In this document: piece by piece, positions 7,605 to 15,893 of the stretch | How the letters are laid out: each line of letters starts with the position of its first letter | How positions within the stretch are numbered: the first letter of the stretch is position 1 | From: Mesostigma viride | Taxonomy: Eukaryota > Streptophyta > Mesostigmatophyceae > Mesostigmatales > Mesostigmataceae | Assembly (NCBI GenBank): GCA_009746045.1 | Contig: RPFO01002180.1 | Coordinates: 1-40,932 of the forward strand | DNA length: 40,932 bases | Direction of reading: 5' to 3' | Made by a program: the position numbers and the translations under genes | Notes under the pieces: generated by a model | Told to the model about the DNA's origin: nothing | The model's database searches: none | What the model saw: the letters and a program-made list of their open reading frames with translations, nothing else

Positions 7605-8396
7605 TCACGCGTATTCGCGTATCCACCGCCGGAGCTCCTGCTCGTTGACCGAGCTGAAATCCAGGAGGCGGTCGCGCGTCTGGAACGCGTCCATGAGGTC
7701 GTACAGCATCGACGAGTCCCTCTCCGTCAGCGTCTCCCCGTCCTCGAGCGATTCCAACATGCGGTTCATCTCGTTTTCCAGGTGCCCGAGCGTCAAAGGT
7801 CCCACCAGCGTGTCGCCCCGTCCCACGATCGCGTCGCCCGCGTACAGTCTCCTCTCCACCCAGTCCAGCATGAATAAAAACATCCACTCGAACATCGACA
7901 ACTCTTCCCAGTCGCGCATGGCCAGCCGCACCCCGTTCCTGCGCCTCGACAACTCCGAGGGCCTCACTCCGAACGGCCCCCTCGGACGCCTCGCGTACCC
8001 CCTCTGGTTCTCGGAACGCCGCCTCAACTCGCGCATGGCGGTCTCCGGGTCGTTCGGGGAGAACCCTTCCGCGTGCATCCTGCTCGCCAGTTCCGCCGAC
8101 ATCGTCATCACGCGGTCCGGGACGTACCTGGGCACGTCGGCCACGATCGCGAAGGGGTCGCTCTCCATGGCCCTGTAGACCGGCTCCAACACGTCGAACA
8201 TCTCCACGCTGTTCCGGATCCGCCTCGGCTCCACTCCTCGCGTGAACTCGGACTCGGCGAAGTACGGACGCACCAACGTGTTCTCGATCATCTCGTCTTG
8301 CGACGTGTCCCGGGCACCGGGCGGCAATGACCACGGCTGGACGGACGACAGAGCCCTGGACATCGCCCCCCCTCGCACCCTGTGACACTTGTTCAT
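7605..8396 (-). CDS. Hypothetical 263-residue protein
   Basis: No family recognised. The protein is acidic and helix-rich, with a methionine- and aromatic-rich segment (DWEELSMFEWMFLFMLDWVE, residues 166-185) that looks like a buried amphipathic helix rather than a membrane span. Two starts are possible, 8396 and 8363 (MSRALSS); the second leaves a longer leader after the promoter block at 8400-8430. It is divergent from the F-box gene at 8455. Between this gene's end and the MYND start (7470-7604) I see only the MYND promoter. Confidence 0.7.
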   Translation of the reverse strand: MNKCHRVRGGAMSRALSSVQPWSLPPGARDTSQDEMIENTLVRPYFAESEFTRGVEPRRIRNSVEMFDVLEPVYRAMESDPFAIVADVPRYVPDRVMTMSAELASRMHAEGFSPNDPETAMRELRRRSENQRGYARRPRGPFGVRPSELSRRRNGVRLAMRDWEELSMFEWMFLFMLDWVERRLYAGDAIVGRGDTLVGPLTLGHLENEMNRMLESLEDGETLTERDSSMLYDLMDAFQTRDRLLDFSSVNEQELRRWIREYA

Positions 8397-8419
8397 GGCG
8401 CTGCTTACTTACACGCGCG

Positions 8420-8428
8420 AAATATTCG
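8420..8428. promoter_or_regulatory. AAATATTCG promoter-like element
   Basis: Lies in the 58-base interval between divergent genes at 8396 and 8455. The same nine bases occur before the genes at 4027, 6027 and 24112. Confidence 0.35.
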
Positions 8429-8454
8429 CGCGCATTAGTAGAAACACGTCCGCC

Positions 8455-9480
8455 ATGGCGGTCAAACGACCCCACACCAAAGCGCGCGGGAATAAAACGA
8501 AGGGTACGCGGCGTCACGCGGTGAAGGCCGGGGAGGCGTCGGGAAGTCGGGACGCGCGCGCGGACGGGAACGGCGCATTGATGCAACTCAAGGGGCTGCC
8601 ATTGAGCCGGATCATGAGCTTCCTCGGAGAAGGAGACCTCGTGAATCTGGGACTCGCCAACAAGGCGTATCTGAGAGAGACCTTGGAACACCGGCTGGAC
8701 GAGGCGACGAGAAAGGCCAACGAAAACAGGGAGACGGTGGTTCGACTGGACGAACCGCTTAAACGCGCCCAACGGGAGCAGGAGGTAGCAGAAATAGACC
8801 ACTGGGAGTCTTTTTTGCCCGAAGATAGCCCCGAATACGTGGAAGCGCAAGATCGCCATAATTTTTGGAACGACCAAGTCCGCAAAATTTCGGCTCTCAA
8901 AACCCCCGCGTACGTCGGCTGGTATCGCAACCTCGGGAAAAAACAGCTACTAGAAGAACAGCTGGGCATCCCGCGCCTCGTCCCGCGACCCATGGGTCCG
9001 CTCCCACGACCTCTCCCGTCGACACACTCGCAATACAGAACGTATTTGCTCAACACGACGATTCCGGGAGGGGCCGTGGTGGACCACCGCCACAATCCGA
9101 TAGCGACTCCTCCCAACGTTCGCGCAGAATTGGTCGACCATTTAAGATTCTACGACGAGACCGTCGACCAGAACAAGCGGGAATTCCAAAGGGTCGCGGC
9201 GTGGCGAAAGAGAATGGCCAATACGAGGGGGCGACTCGCGAAAGATCTCGTCGATCCGCCTCGGCCCTGGACCGCGGCGGAGAGGAGGTCCATCCGCGCA
9301 ATGATCGATAATATCGACAGGCATGTCTCGGGCGAGGCGACCAGGGGACACGGGAACGACCCCGTACCCCCGTACAGCGAAGCGCAGTGGCGGTTGCTCG
9401 AATCCGCCGGAAGAAACGCGCGCATGCAGGACATCTTGAGACGGTACGACGCGAACCCCGCCGGCGGCGTGGTGGGATGA
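8455..9480 (+). CDS. Tagged F-box protein
   Basis: A 341-residue protein. Residues 1-27 are a basic leader ending RHAVKAGE (residues 20-27), the motif shared by the tagged family. Residues 41-75 fit an F-box: LKGLPLSRIMSFLGEGDLVNL then LANKAYLRETL, the usual 'L-P-x-x-x-x-x-I-x-S-F-L-x-x-x-D-L-x-x-L' pattern. F-boxes bind Skp1 and bring targets to SCF ubiquitin ligases; several giant viruses encode many. The rest is helical with charged coiled-coil-like stretches (residues 75-130) and no recognisable substrate-binding repeats. Start at 8455 was chosen because the AT-rich AAATATTCG block (8420-8428) lies 27 bases upstream and because it puts the tag at the N-terminus. Confidence 0.75.
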   Translation: MAVKRPHTKARGNKTKGTRRHAVKAGEASGSRDARADGNGALMQLKGLPLSRIMSFLGEGDLVNLGLANKAYLRETLEHRLDEATRKANENRETVVRLDEPLKRAQREQEVAEIDHWESFLPEDSPEYVEAQDRHNFWNDQVRKISALKTPAYVGWYRNLGKKQLLEEQLGIPRLVPRPMGPLPRPLPSTHSQYRTYLLNTTIPGGAVVDHRHNPIATPPNVRAELVDHLRFYDETVDQNKREFQRVAAWRKRMANTRGRLAKDLVDPPRPWTAAERRSIRAMIDNIDRHVSGEATRGHGNDPVPPYSEAQWRLLESAGRNARMQDILRRYDANPAGGVVG

Positions 9481-9520
9481 ACATCGCGATATTTTTAGTA
9501 GTATGTCTTTATAAAACGCC

Positions 9521-10008
9521 ATGCCTGCGAAAAAGGGAGCCACCAAAAGGAGAAAGATCGCGAAACCGCCCAAGCGTCGCGCCACCAAGCCGGCCGGGCG
9601 CGGGAGGAGGACCCACCGCGTGAGGGCCGACGGCGGCGAAGTGGTCGACCCGCCCCTCCCGGGGCACCCCCCGCGCGCGCGGAGGGCGGGAGGCGGCCGG
9701 CCGCGAGGAGGCGAGCCGCGAGGTCGCGGCCACCGGTCGGCGAATTGGAGCACGTGGGCGACGACGGACAGATGTCCGAATCGGTCGAGCCCGGATTCCT
9801 CTTTCAGCCGCGGGTCAGGCCCTTGATCGTGGGGCCGGGCGCCCCCATCCCTAACTGGCTCGCCGTCTCAATGATCATGAACCCGCGTCCGCCGTCCAGC
9901 GTGGAGGACTCGAGGGACGACAAAATAATCACGGAAGAGGATATGCGCGCCCACCGCACGAGGCTTTTGAACTCCGATAACCCTAATGATCGCAACGAAG
10001 TGCGCTGA
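9521..10008 (+). CDS. Tagged low-complexity protein, interrupted by a frameshift
   Basis: The first frame starts at 9521 with a 40-residue basic leader ending THRVRADGGE, a variant of the family motif. Around 9655-9672, in a run of C and G homopolymers, coding shifts to another frame that continues to 10008 with a normal-looking soluble sequence (ESVEPGFLFQPRVRPLIVGP and later EDMRAHRTRLLNSDN). The shift corresponds to one missing base, as in the other broken genes. The complete protein would be about 162 residues. No known domain; the family link is the leader only. Promoter region 9490-9515 is AT-rich and contains GATATTTTTAG and TTTATAAA. Confidence 0.6.
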
Positions 10009-10054
10009 ACCCGAACCTCCCTTTCTTCGCGTCCGTATTACGAGAGCCGGTCAG

Positions 10055-10171
10055 ATGGAGGACGACCGTCGTCCCTTCGAGACCGCGGCGGAGACGTTCC
10101 GCGCGTGCGTCGTGGCCGTCGTCCACAGCTGGCTCGCGTGGGCCTGCGAGCGGGCCACGTGGACGCACTAG
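10055..10171 (+). CDS. Possible small protein of 38 residues
   Basis: Short frame MEDDRRPFETAAETFRACVV and a tryptophan-rich amphipathic end. The bases before it (AGAGCCGGT) recur before the gene at 10828 (also AGAGCCGGT, just before its ATG), which is why I keep it. It overlaps the end of the gene at 10168 by 4 bases. Could be spurious. Confidence 0.3.
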   Translation: MEDDRRPFETAAETFRACVVAVVHSWLAWACERATWTH

Positions 10172-10737
10172 AGCCCTCGAGCGCGTCTCTCTCTCGCCAT
10201 CCGGATCCTGCGTTCTTCTTCGTCGTGTCTCGCCCTGATCGCCCTGCTCTGGGCCCCCCTCTCCCGCCTCTCCCAACGCTCCATCCTCCTCCTCAGCCAA
10301 TACGCGTGTCCCGCCGCGGACCGCAACGCGGCAAGGGCCTCCATCGGCGAGTGCGCCGCAAACGCCGCTCGGCGCCCGTTCTCCACGATCTGGTCCACCA
10401 TGTTCTCGAACACCGGACGGTGCACTTGTCCTCGCCACGCTTCCGCGCGCCCTTCGCCTTCGTAGCTCGCCAGCCAGTCCCTCGGGCCGCGCAGGTGCGG
10501 GTCGTCTATCAGGTCCGCGTTCTCCACCGCCTCGATCCGCTCCTCCTCCAGCTCGTCCCGGAGTCGCTGTCGCTCCCTCTCGTCGTCCGACGTGTCGTGC
10601 ACCCATCCGCTCCCCGTGTTGGCGACAGCCCTCCCGTCCCGCACCTTATGCTTGCGTCCGCGCGGCCGAGCGGTCTTTCTCCCGCTCTTGGCGGCGCGCT
10701 TCGTCCCTCGTGCGGCCGTCGCCGGTCGTCTCGTCAT
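10168..10737 (-). CDS. Tagged helical protein, unknown
   Basis: A 189-residue protein starting MTRRPATAARGTKRAAKSGR; the leader ends KHKVRDG (residues 29-35), a variant of the family motif. The body is almost entirely charged alpha helix, including RERQRLRDELEEERIEAVEN, and the C-terminal 50 residues are strongly basic (RRRMERWERRERGAQSRAIR). Start at 10737 was chosen because the sense-strand promoter CGCGCCAAAAAAAATCTG lies 24 bases upstream; the longer frame would read through it. Probably a nucleic-acid-contacting protein by composition only. Confidence 0.65.
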   Translation of the reverse strand: MTRRPATAARGTKRAAKSGRKTARPRGRKHKVRDGRAVANTGSGWVHDTSDDERERQRLRDELEEERIEAVENADLIDDPHLRGPRDWLASYEGEGRAEAWRGQVHRPVFENMVDQIVENGRRAAFAAHSPMEALAALRSAAGHAYWLRRRMERWERRERGAQSRAIRARHDEEERRIRMARERRARGL

Positions 10738-10760
10738 GGTTACGATGTTATGCTGGCAGA

Positions 10761-10774
10761 TTTTTTTTGGCGCG
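10761..10774 (-). promoter_or_regulatory. CGCGCCAAAA promoter-like element
   Basis: The sense strand of the gene at 10737 reads CGCGCCAAAAAAAATCTG 24 bases before the ATG. The gene at 12171 has CGCGCCAAAATAAATCTC 17 bases before its ATG, and the gene at 11594 has CCGAATAAAATCTGG. The shared AAWAAATCT core suggests a common control signal for these tagged genes. The other strand, TTTTGGCGCG, also fits the eukaryotic E2F consensus. Confidence 0.4.
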
Positions 10775-10827
10775 TTCATCCGTTCGAAAAAATGCTCGCG
10801 GCACCATTTATAAGAGCCGGTGTCGCC

Positions 10828-11022
10828 ATGGGGAAGGACAAGCACACCAAGGGGAAGCAGCAGGGCCACAACCAGCAGCAACCGCAGCAGGCCGCCGCCG
10901 GAGGCGCGGAGGGCGACAAGGGACAGGCGCAACCGCCGCAGAACGGCAACAGGCCCGGCACGTCGGAGCCCGCGAGCGGGCCGTCGGGGGGCGGAGGCAA
11001 CAAGAAGGGCGGGAGGAGGTGA
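10828..11022 (+). CDS. Small hydrophilic Gln/Gly-rich protein
   Basis: A 64-residue protein with no predicted fold: MGKDKHTKGKQQGHNQQQPQ, then alanine, glycine and glutamine repeats, ending GGGGNKKGGRR. TTTATAAGAGCC lies just before the ATG. Its lysine-rich ends and lack of structure suggest an intrinsically disordered virion or nucleic-acid-associated peptide, but this is a guess from composition. Confidence 0.5.
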   Translation: MGKDKHTKGKQQGHNQQQPQQAAAGGAEGDKGQAQPPQNGNRPGTSEPASGPSGGGGNKKGGRR

Positions 11023-11180
11023 TCCCGCGTACCACGATCGATTCGTGTATCGTAATAATAACGATGAATTAATAAAAAATATTCGTCAAACAAAATTCAT
11101 TTGCAAACAAACGTGCACGAACGAACAGCTAGCGATTCCTATTCCCGCGACGCGCGAACGCCCGCGACGTCCTGGCGCTC

Positions 11181-11594
11181 TCACTCCTCGCGTTCCATCG
11201 CGGGTCTCTGCAGGACGCGACGTCTCCCGGTCGCCGCCGTCGCCGCAGCGGCCGCCGCAGCGGCCGCCTGGCGCGCACGGATATCGGCGGCCGCGGCGTC
11301 CACCGCGTCGAACATGTCGCGATACGGGTCGCTCTGACCCCCCTCCCAAAACGGAACTTCGGGGGCGAACCAGGAGTTCGAGGACGGGACCACGCCCTCG
11401 AGCGAGTTGCGAGACGGGTCGGGGTCCGCGAGCGAGTCGATGAACGCGTCGAACTCGGCCATGAGCGCCGCATTTTCCGCGATCCGACGCCGCGCCTCCT
11501 CCGCCGACGGCTGCTTCACCTTGTGACGCCGGACTCCCTTGCGCGCCGTCTTGGCCCGCTTTCTGCTGTCGCTCGTCACCGCAGGATGCGTCAT
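11181..11594 (-). CDS. Tagged protein with poly-alanine segment, unknown
   Basis: A 137-residue protein. The basic leader ends VRRHKVKQPSAEEA (RHKVK at residues 23-27), which matches the first half of the family motif but lacks A-G-E. The body is acidic (ALMAEFDAFIDSLADPDPSR), followed by a tryptophan-containing segment and an alanine run of 9-10 residues near the C-terminus encoded by GCC/GCG repeats. Start at 11594 has the AATAAAATCTGG element shortly upstream. Between the end of the gene at 10828 and this one (11023-11180) is an AT-rich stretch that includes AAATATTCG at 11077 in a convergent position. Confidence 0.6.
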   Translation of the reverse strand: MTHPAVTSDSRKRAKTARKGVRRHKVKQPSAEEARRRIAENAALMAEFDAFIDSLADPDPSRNSLEGVVPSSNSWFAPEVPFWEGGQSDPYRDMFDAVDAAAADIRARQAAAAAAAAATAATGRRRVLQRPAMEREE

Positions 11595-11634
11595 ACCTCG
11601 TACATTCCGTCCAGATTTTATTCGGGAACGCCCG

Positions 11635-12171
11635 TCACGCGGACGCCGGCTTCGACGTCTTCTTCGTCCTCCTCTTCTTCCGCCTGTCGCGCCGCTTCTC
11701 CCTGACACACACCTCGTCCGTCATCCTCACGCGGTAACGCGCTCTCGCGCCGGAGCCCCTCCGCCACGTGACGACCGGGTCGCACGACGACCCCGGCCGC
11801 GACGGCGCCCTCTTGGCCGGCCCGTCCCGATTACGGCGCGGGGGGGGCGGCGGGGACGGCGCGCGGCCCTTCCCGAACCCCATCGGGGGCGGCGGGGGGG
11901 GCGCGGGCGCGGGAGCCATGGCGTACCTGAACCTCCGTCTCCGCACGAGTTGCGACCGAATCGGCGCCGCGCCGTACGCGCGAGGCGCACCGTACGCCCA
12001 CGCCGCGACCGGTCCGTATCCCCACGTCTGCGTCTCGGCGTACGCTTCCGGGACGTACGGCGCTTCGTCCGCGTGCATGGGCATTTCCGCGTCCTCTCCT
12101 TGTCCGCCCGCATCGCCCGCTCTCATCCCGTGTCGCGCGGGTCCGCGTCGGACGCGTCTCATCCTTTCCAT
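11635..12171 (-). CDS. Tagged Pro/Ala/Tyr-rich protein with basic tail
   Basis: A 178-residue protein whose leader is short: MERMRRVRRGPARHGMRAGD, with RHGMRAGD at residues 13-20, a full family motif. Next comes an acidic segment, then a Tyr/Ala/Gly-rich part (TWGYGPVAAWAYGAPRAYGA), a proline run with PAPAPPPPPP, and a strongly basic C-terminus (CVREKRRDRRKKRRTKK). No known fold. The second ATG at 12162 is also possible. The CGCGCCAAAATAAATCTC promoter element lies 17 bases upstream. Confidence 0.6.
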   Translation of the reverse strand: MERMRRVRRGPARHGMRAGDAGGQGEDAEMPMHADEAPYVPEAYAETQTWGYGPVAAWAYGAPRAYGAAPIRSQLVRRRRFRYAMAPAPAPPPPPPMGFGKGRAPSPPPPPRRNRDGPAKRAPSRPGSSCDPVVTWRRGSGARARYRVRMTDEVCVREKRRDRRKKRRTKKTSKPASA

Positions 12172-12182
12172 AACCGCGGGAG

Positions 12183-12344
12183 ATTTATTTTGGCGCGCAT
12201 ACAGTAGAATCGCGTTGGAGTCGGTTGGACGACGCGACTCGGGCGGTCGCTCCCAGGCCGAACATCGAAGAGGTCGTGCCCCTTCGCAACGACGTCATCG
12301 GCTCGCCCGGAGCCGAGGAATGGGGCCTCTTGGAGGAGTGGTAA
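12183..12344 (+). pseudogene. Possible relic coding segment without a start codon
   Basis: The 227-base interval between the genes at 12171 and 12399 holds an open frame ending EEWGLLEEW-stop at 12344, with protein-like composition (RPNIEEVVPLRNDVIGSPG) but no ATG. It may be the 3' remnant of a lost gene, or chance. Confidence 0.25.
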
Positions 12345-12398
12345 ACGGGGCGGGCGGAGATAATTGTCTTCGCAGTCCCTAGTAGCGAGTGCGGAATC

Positions 12399-13010
12399 AT
12401 GAGGTGCGGAGGACGCACGAAACGGGGAGGGAGATGCGCGAACAACACGAGAGGCGGGCCGTGTCGCTTGCACGCCCGCGCGCGGACTATCGCGAGGAGG
12501 TCGCGCTCGCACGCGGCGAGGGCCGGCGAGGTCAGCCGCGACGTCGTCGGCGGCGACGCGTACCTGTGGCCGCGTCCGGGCGCCGAGGTCGCGATCCCGG
12601 ACCCGCCGGAGGCCCCGTGGGGCGGGAACCGGCCGAGAGGGACCCCGGGCTACCTGCAGACGGAGGAACAGCGAGCCGTCGGCGAGTACAGGGCCGGCCG
12701 GCGACTGGAAGCGTACGATCGCAGGATCAAGGTGCTGGCGGACGCGCTCGAGAGGGACGGATACCCGCGGGCGATGGCCCTCGATTCGGCGGAAGAACTC
12801 GTGGCGGCCACCAACAACAGGCGGAGGGTCGGCGTCCTCGTGTCGGCGTACCTCGACTGGGCCGAGCTCGGCGACGCGGAGAGGGAACGGACCCGGCGGC
12901 CCCTCGTCGAGACCGCGATGCACGACGCGGAAGTGGACGCGTGGGGGGAGATTCGCCGAGAGCCGTCCCGGCATCGGGCGGCGGTCGCGTGGCGTTTTTA
13001 TCGCATGTAG
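12399..13010 (+). CDS. Tagged protein with N-terminal zinc knuckle; paralogue of the protein at 18041
   Basis: A 203-residue protein starting MRCGGRTKRGGRCANN. C3, C13, C22 and H25 form a C-x9-C-x8-C-x2-H zinc knuckle, a small module of unknown function found at the N-terminus of many giant-virus proteins. The basic leader continues and ends SHAARAGE (residues 37-44). The C-terminal 110 residues match the protein at 18041: both have T-E-E-Q-R-A, then a 'K-x-L-x-x-A-L-x-R-D-G-Y' segment, a V-E/S-x-Y-x-x-W segment and R-x-P-x-x-x-A-M. The shared domain is helical and unrecognised. The next tagged gene follows on the same strand after 20 bases. Confidence 0.7.
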   Translation: MRCGGRTKRGGRCANNTRGGPCRLHARARTIARRSRSHAARAGEVSRDVVGGDAYLWPRPGAEVAIPDPPEAPWGGNRPRGTPGYLQTEEQRAVGEYRAGRRLEAYDRRIKVLADALERDGYPRAMALDSAEELVAATNNRRRVGVLVSAYLDWAELGDAERERTRRPLVETAMHDAEVDAWGEIRREPSRHRAAVAWRFYRM

Positions 13011-13030
13011 TCGGTATACGCACGGATACG

Positions 13031-13981
13031 ATGAGGTGCGTTCGCAAAACGTTGGCGGGTAATCCGTGTCGCAACCGGGCGCGGACGGGGCGGAAGACGT
13101 GCGGGACGCACGCCCCCGCGACCCGCGGGGGGAGACGACTCCGCCACAGGATGAGAGCTGGAGAGCTGACATGGGGCGAATTGGCGGAGGTGCGCGACGG
13201 ACCTCCCCCCCGCGGGCGCCCGATCCCGATCGATGACGAGGAGGACGTCGCGAACGCTCATAACCTTGTCGCGATGGCGTACGACCCCGACGCGGTCGAC
13301 GCGACGCCGATCATGGACGACATCCCCATGGCCATCCCCAGGCCGGAACAGCCCCCTATCCCGCGTTCCATGGAGGAATGGACCGCGAAGGACGTGAGGG
13401 ATTACCAGAAGATGAAGAAGGCGAGATATACGAGACAGAACAACGATCTGGCCAAACTCGAAGCCGACCAGCTCGCTCGCCCCGAATATTACGAGAACGC
13501 GAAAGGGGGGCCGGGGAGCAAAGGCCTGACGTGGTACGGAACGAGCCAAGCCAGTCAAGACAAGCAGCGAGAGGACGCGAGGAAGCTGGAGGAGACGAGG
13601 CGGAAACAGAGGGAAAGAAATCAACGACGGAAAGAAAAGATGCAAGAAACGAGACTCGAAGACCTCGAGCCGCACGCGTCGGACGAGACCCTCAAGGAGG
13701 TGGAGCGGTTGCGGACGTTGGCCGAGATCCGGAAGAAGCGCGAGCTCGAGTCCGAGAGGGAAGAAGCGGCGAAAAGGAGGGGAATCTTGCCCCCCTCCCC
13801 GCCCGCCCAGCCCGCCCCGTCCGTCCCCGTGACACCGAACCAGCTTTCGAATTATGGACGGTTCGGGTTGAATACGGAGGCGGAACAGGAGGCGAGGAAG
13901 TACATGCGAGACTTGAGGGCGTACGAGGCCGAGGTGCGCCGGCGCTTTAACGAAGGGGAGATTTTCATGCCCCTAGCATAA
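13031..13981 (+). CDS. Tagged zinc-knuckle protein with long coiled coil
   Basis: A 316-residue protein starting MRCVRKTLAGNPCRNR. C3, C13, C24 and H27 form the same zinc knuckle as in the previous gene, and the leader ends RHRMRAGE (residues 38-45). Residues 115-260 are a highly charged coiled coil (for example KLEETRRKQRERNQRRKEKM and REEAAKRRGI), followed by a proline-rich linker and a short helical end. The middle TWYGTSQASQDKQREDARKL may be a hinge. No other domain recognised. Starting at the ATG at 13031 puts the knuckle at the N-terminus. Confidence 0.7.
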   Translation: MRCVRKTLAGNPCRNRARTGRKTCGTHAPATRGGRRLRHRMRAGELTWGELAEVRDGPPPRGRPIPIDDEEDVANAHNLVAMAYDPDAVDATPIMDDIPMAIPRPEQPPIPRSMEEWTAKDVRDYQKMKKARYTRQNNDLAKLEADQLARPEYYENAKGGPGSKGLTWYGTSQASQDKQREDARKLEETRRKQRERNQRRKEKMQETRLEDLEPHASDETLKEVERLRTLAEIRKKRELESEREEAAKRRGILPPSPPAQPAPSVPVTPNQLSNYGRFGLNTEAEQEARKYMRDLRAYEAEVRRRFNEGEIFMPLA

Positions 13982-14090
13982 CATAAAACTGTAACGGTTT
14001 CGACCCGCCGACGGCGTCCAGGTACCGTTCGCGCGCATCCTCGTATGGCGTTTATAGGAGACGGCGAAATGTTTTCGACGTCGTAAAAAC

Positions 14091-15031
14091 TCAATCGTCG
14101 CGGTGCCAGAACGCGCGGTCCTGCAGCCGGTCGCCGCGGGTCCGCATGACCGCCATGCGCTCCGTGGCGCCGCGGTCGCGCTGCGGGAGCCCGAGGCGCA
14201 TGAGCAGGGCCTTGCGCTCGGCGGCGTACGGGCCGTTCGCGTCCAAGGGGCTGCGGTCGGGGCGCTCCATGTGCCGGGCGTACGCCGCGTTGTGGGCCGC
14301 GTCCTGGCTGTCCACCCAGAAGTCCTCGATCGCGTCGCCCACGAGGCGGCGCGTCTCCGCCAGAGGCGCCCGCTGGAGCGCCGTCGTCTGCGGCCTGCGG
14401 CGCCGCGTGGCTCGCAGCCGGGGGAGGGACACGTCCGAGTCGGGGATGACGGGCCAGACGGGGAGGGAGGGGACGTGCGGCGTCCTGTCGAAGAAGGGGT
14501 CGACCCACGCGGGCGGGCGCTCCAACAGCCCCCTTGTCCTCGTGGCGAACGCGTTCATCTTCGCGGCCCTCTGGGTGGCGATCTCCATCGCCTCCCACGC
14601 CCGCTGCCGGTCGATCTTGTGGCTGGCCAGGGCGGCGCCCAAGGGGTCGTCCCCGTCGTACGACCGGTTGATGCGTTTGAGCATGGCGATCTCGACGTCC
14701 CCCCGTGCTGCTTCCCCAGCTCGGCCGTGCGTTTCGCGAGTCGGAACGTCCGCACGCGTTTGTGCTGGCGGCGGAACTCCGGCACGGTCGCGTCCCTCTT
14801 CCGCTTGCCGATGTGCGGGATGCGGTCGTGCACGAGCTTCAGCATGCCCTTGCTCGTGGAGGCCAGGTTCCCCAGCGCCCTCCCGCTCTCCTGCTCGCCC
14901 ACGCGGTCGATGATTTTGTACAGGATATCGTCCGGCAGTCGCTCCATGGGGAAGTGGTCCTCGGGCCGCGTCACGACGCCGGCCCTGGCCGCGTGTCTCT
15001 TCTTCGCCGCCGTCTTGCGCTTCGGAGGCAT
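14091..15031 (-). CDS. Tagged F-box protein, interrupted by a frameshift
   Basis: The N-terminal frame starts at 15031 with MPPKRKTAAKKRHAARAGVV (RHAARAGV at residues 12-19) and then an F-box (residues 26-65: MERLPDDILYKIIDRVGEQE, then LGNLASTSKGMLKLV). At the six-base C run 14699-14704 (G on the sense strand), coding passes to another frame that runs to 14091 with a coherent soluble sequence ending TRGDRLQDRAFWHRDD. One missing base in that run explains the shift. Full length is about 313 residues. F-boxes connect targets to SCF ubiquitin ligases. The C-terminal 30 residues are duplicated just upstream in a truncated copy (15071-15169). Confidence 0.7.
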
Positions 15032-15070
15032 TCGCTATACAAACGTCTTTGATAAGTTTGGGAGGGCGGA

Positions 15071-15169
15071 TCAGTAGTCGATGGTCCAGAACTGCGGGTC
15101 CTGCAGCCGCCCGCCCTGCGTGCGCTTGATGGCCAGGTGCTCGGTCAACTGGTCCCTCTTGTCAGGATA
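15071..15169 (-). pseudogene. 3' fragment of a second copy of the F-box gene
   Basis: Read from the stop at 15071-15073, the minus strand encodes a C-terminus containing TEHLAIKRTQGGRLQDPQFW, then TIDY-stop. It aligns with the end of the neighbouring F-box protein, TERMAVMRTRGDRLQDRAFW then HRDD-stop. No start and no N-terminal part exist: the homology stops where the repeat array begins (about 15170-15185). This is a tandem duplicate truncated at the array boundary. Confidence 0.75.
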
Positions 15170-15185
15170 CCCGTCATCACTCTGA

Positions 15186-15641
15186 TGCCACGACCCCTGG
15201 TTTGCGTTACTATTTTTAGTCATATCGGAATTTTGAACGCATTTTTAATATCGAACATCGAAGTAATTCCGTCACACGTCACTGACCTGAGAACCCGAGA
15301 ACCCGAGATTTTCGGTCTCTCAAAACCATCACTACAATGCCACGACCCCTGGTTTGCGTAACTATTTTTAGTCATATCGGAATTTTGAACGCATTTTTAA
15401 TATCGAACATCGAAGTAATTCCGTCACACGTCACTGACCTGAGAACCCGAGAACCCGAGATTTTCGGTCTCTCAAAACCATCACTACAATGCCACGACCC
15501 CTGGTTTGCGTAACTATTTTTAGTCATATCGGAATTTTGAACGCATTTTTAATATCGAACATCGAAGTAATTCCGTCACACGTCACTGACCTGAGAACCC
15601 GAGAACCCGAGATTTTCGGTCCCTCAAAACCATCACTACAA
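15186..15641 (+). repeat. Left arm of the array: three tandem 152-bp units
   Basis: Three near-identical units start at 15186, 15338 and 15490. Each begins TGCCACGACCCCTGGTTTGC, continues through an AT-rich part, and ends with a core (TGACCTGAGAACCCGAGAAC onwards, through CAAAACCATCACTACAA). Differences are few: GTTAC against GTAAC in the first unit, and TCCCT for TCTCT in the third core. The short open frames across the units follow the repeat and are not genes. Confidence 0.95.
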
Positions 15642-15893
15642 TGGGAGGAGTCCTGGTTTGCGTTTATGATTTTAAGCTATTTATAGACATCCGTGTTTAT
15701 CAAATTTATTCAAATGTTATAAATAATTGTATAATTTTATTCGAAATTTTAGCCATAAATTTATGGTTTATTGTTTATTAAAAATAGAATATACAGAAAA
15801 ACCCTAGAAATCATAAACGCAAACCAGGACTCCTCCCATTGTAGTGATGGTTTTGAGAGACCGAAAATCTCGGGTTCTCGGGTTCTCAGGTCA
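15587..15893. repeat. Central inverted repeat: 86-bp arms around a 135-bp AT-rich loop
   Basis: Left arm 15587-15672 and right arm 15808-15893 are inverted copies with one mismatch. The arms contain the core shared by all units plus CAATGGGAGGAGTCCTGGTT and TTTATGATTT. The loop 15673-15807 is very AT-rich and holds no gene. This is the axis of the mirror-image array. Confidence 0.9.

Noticed and set aside
7558-8877. A 439-residue open frame on the minus strand
   Set aside because: It is the shadow of the gene at 7605 and of the F-box gene on the other strand: its composition is Arg/Gly/His/Val-biased as expected for an out-of-frame read of GC-rich DNA, and it crosses the promoter interval at 8400-8455.
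15673-15807. A transposase gene inside the central inverted repeat
   Set aside because: The 135-bp loop is too short and has no open frame of note; if this is a transposon it is non-autonomous.
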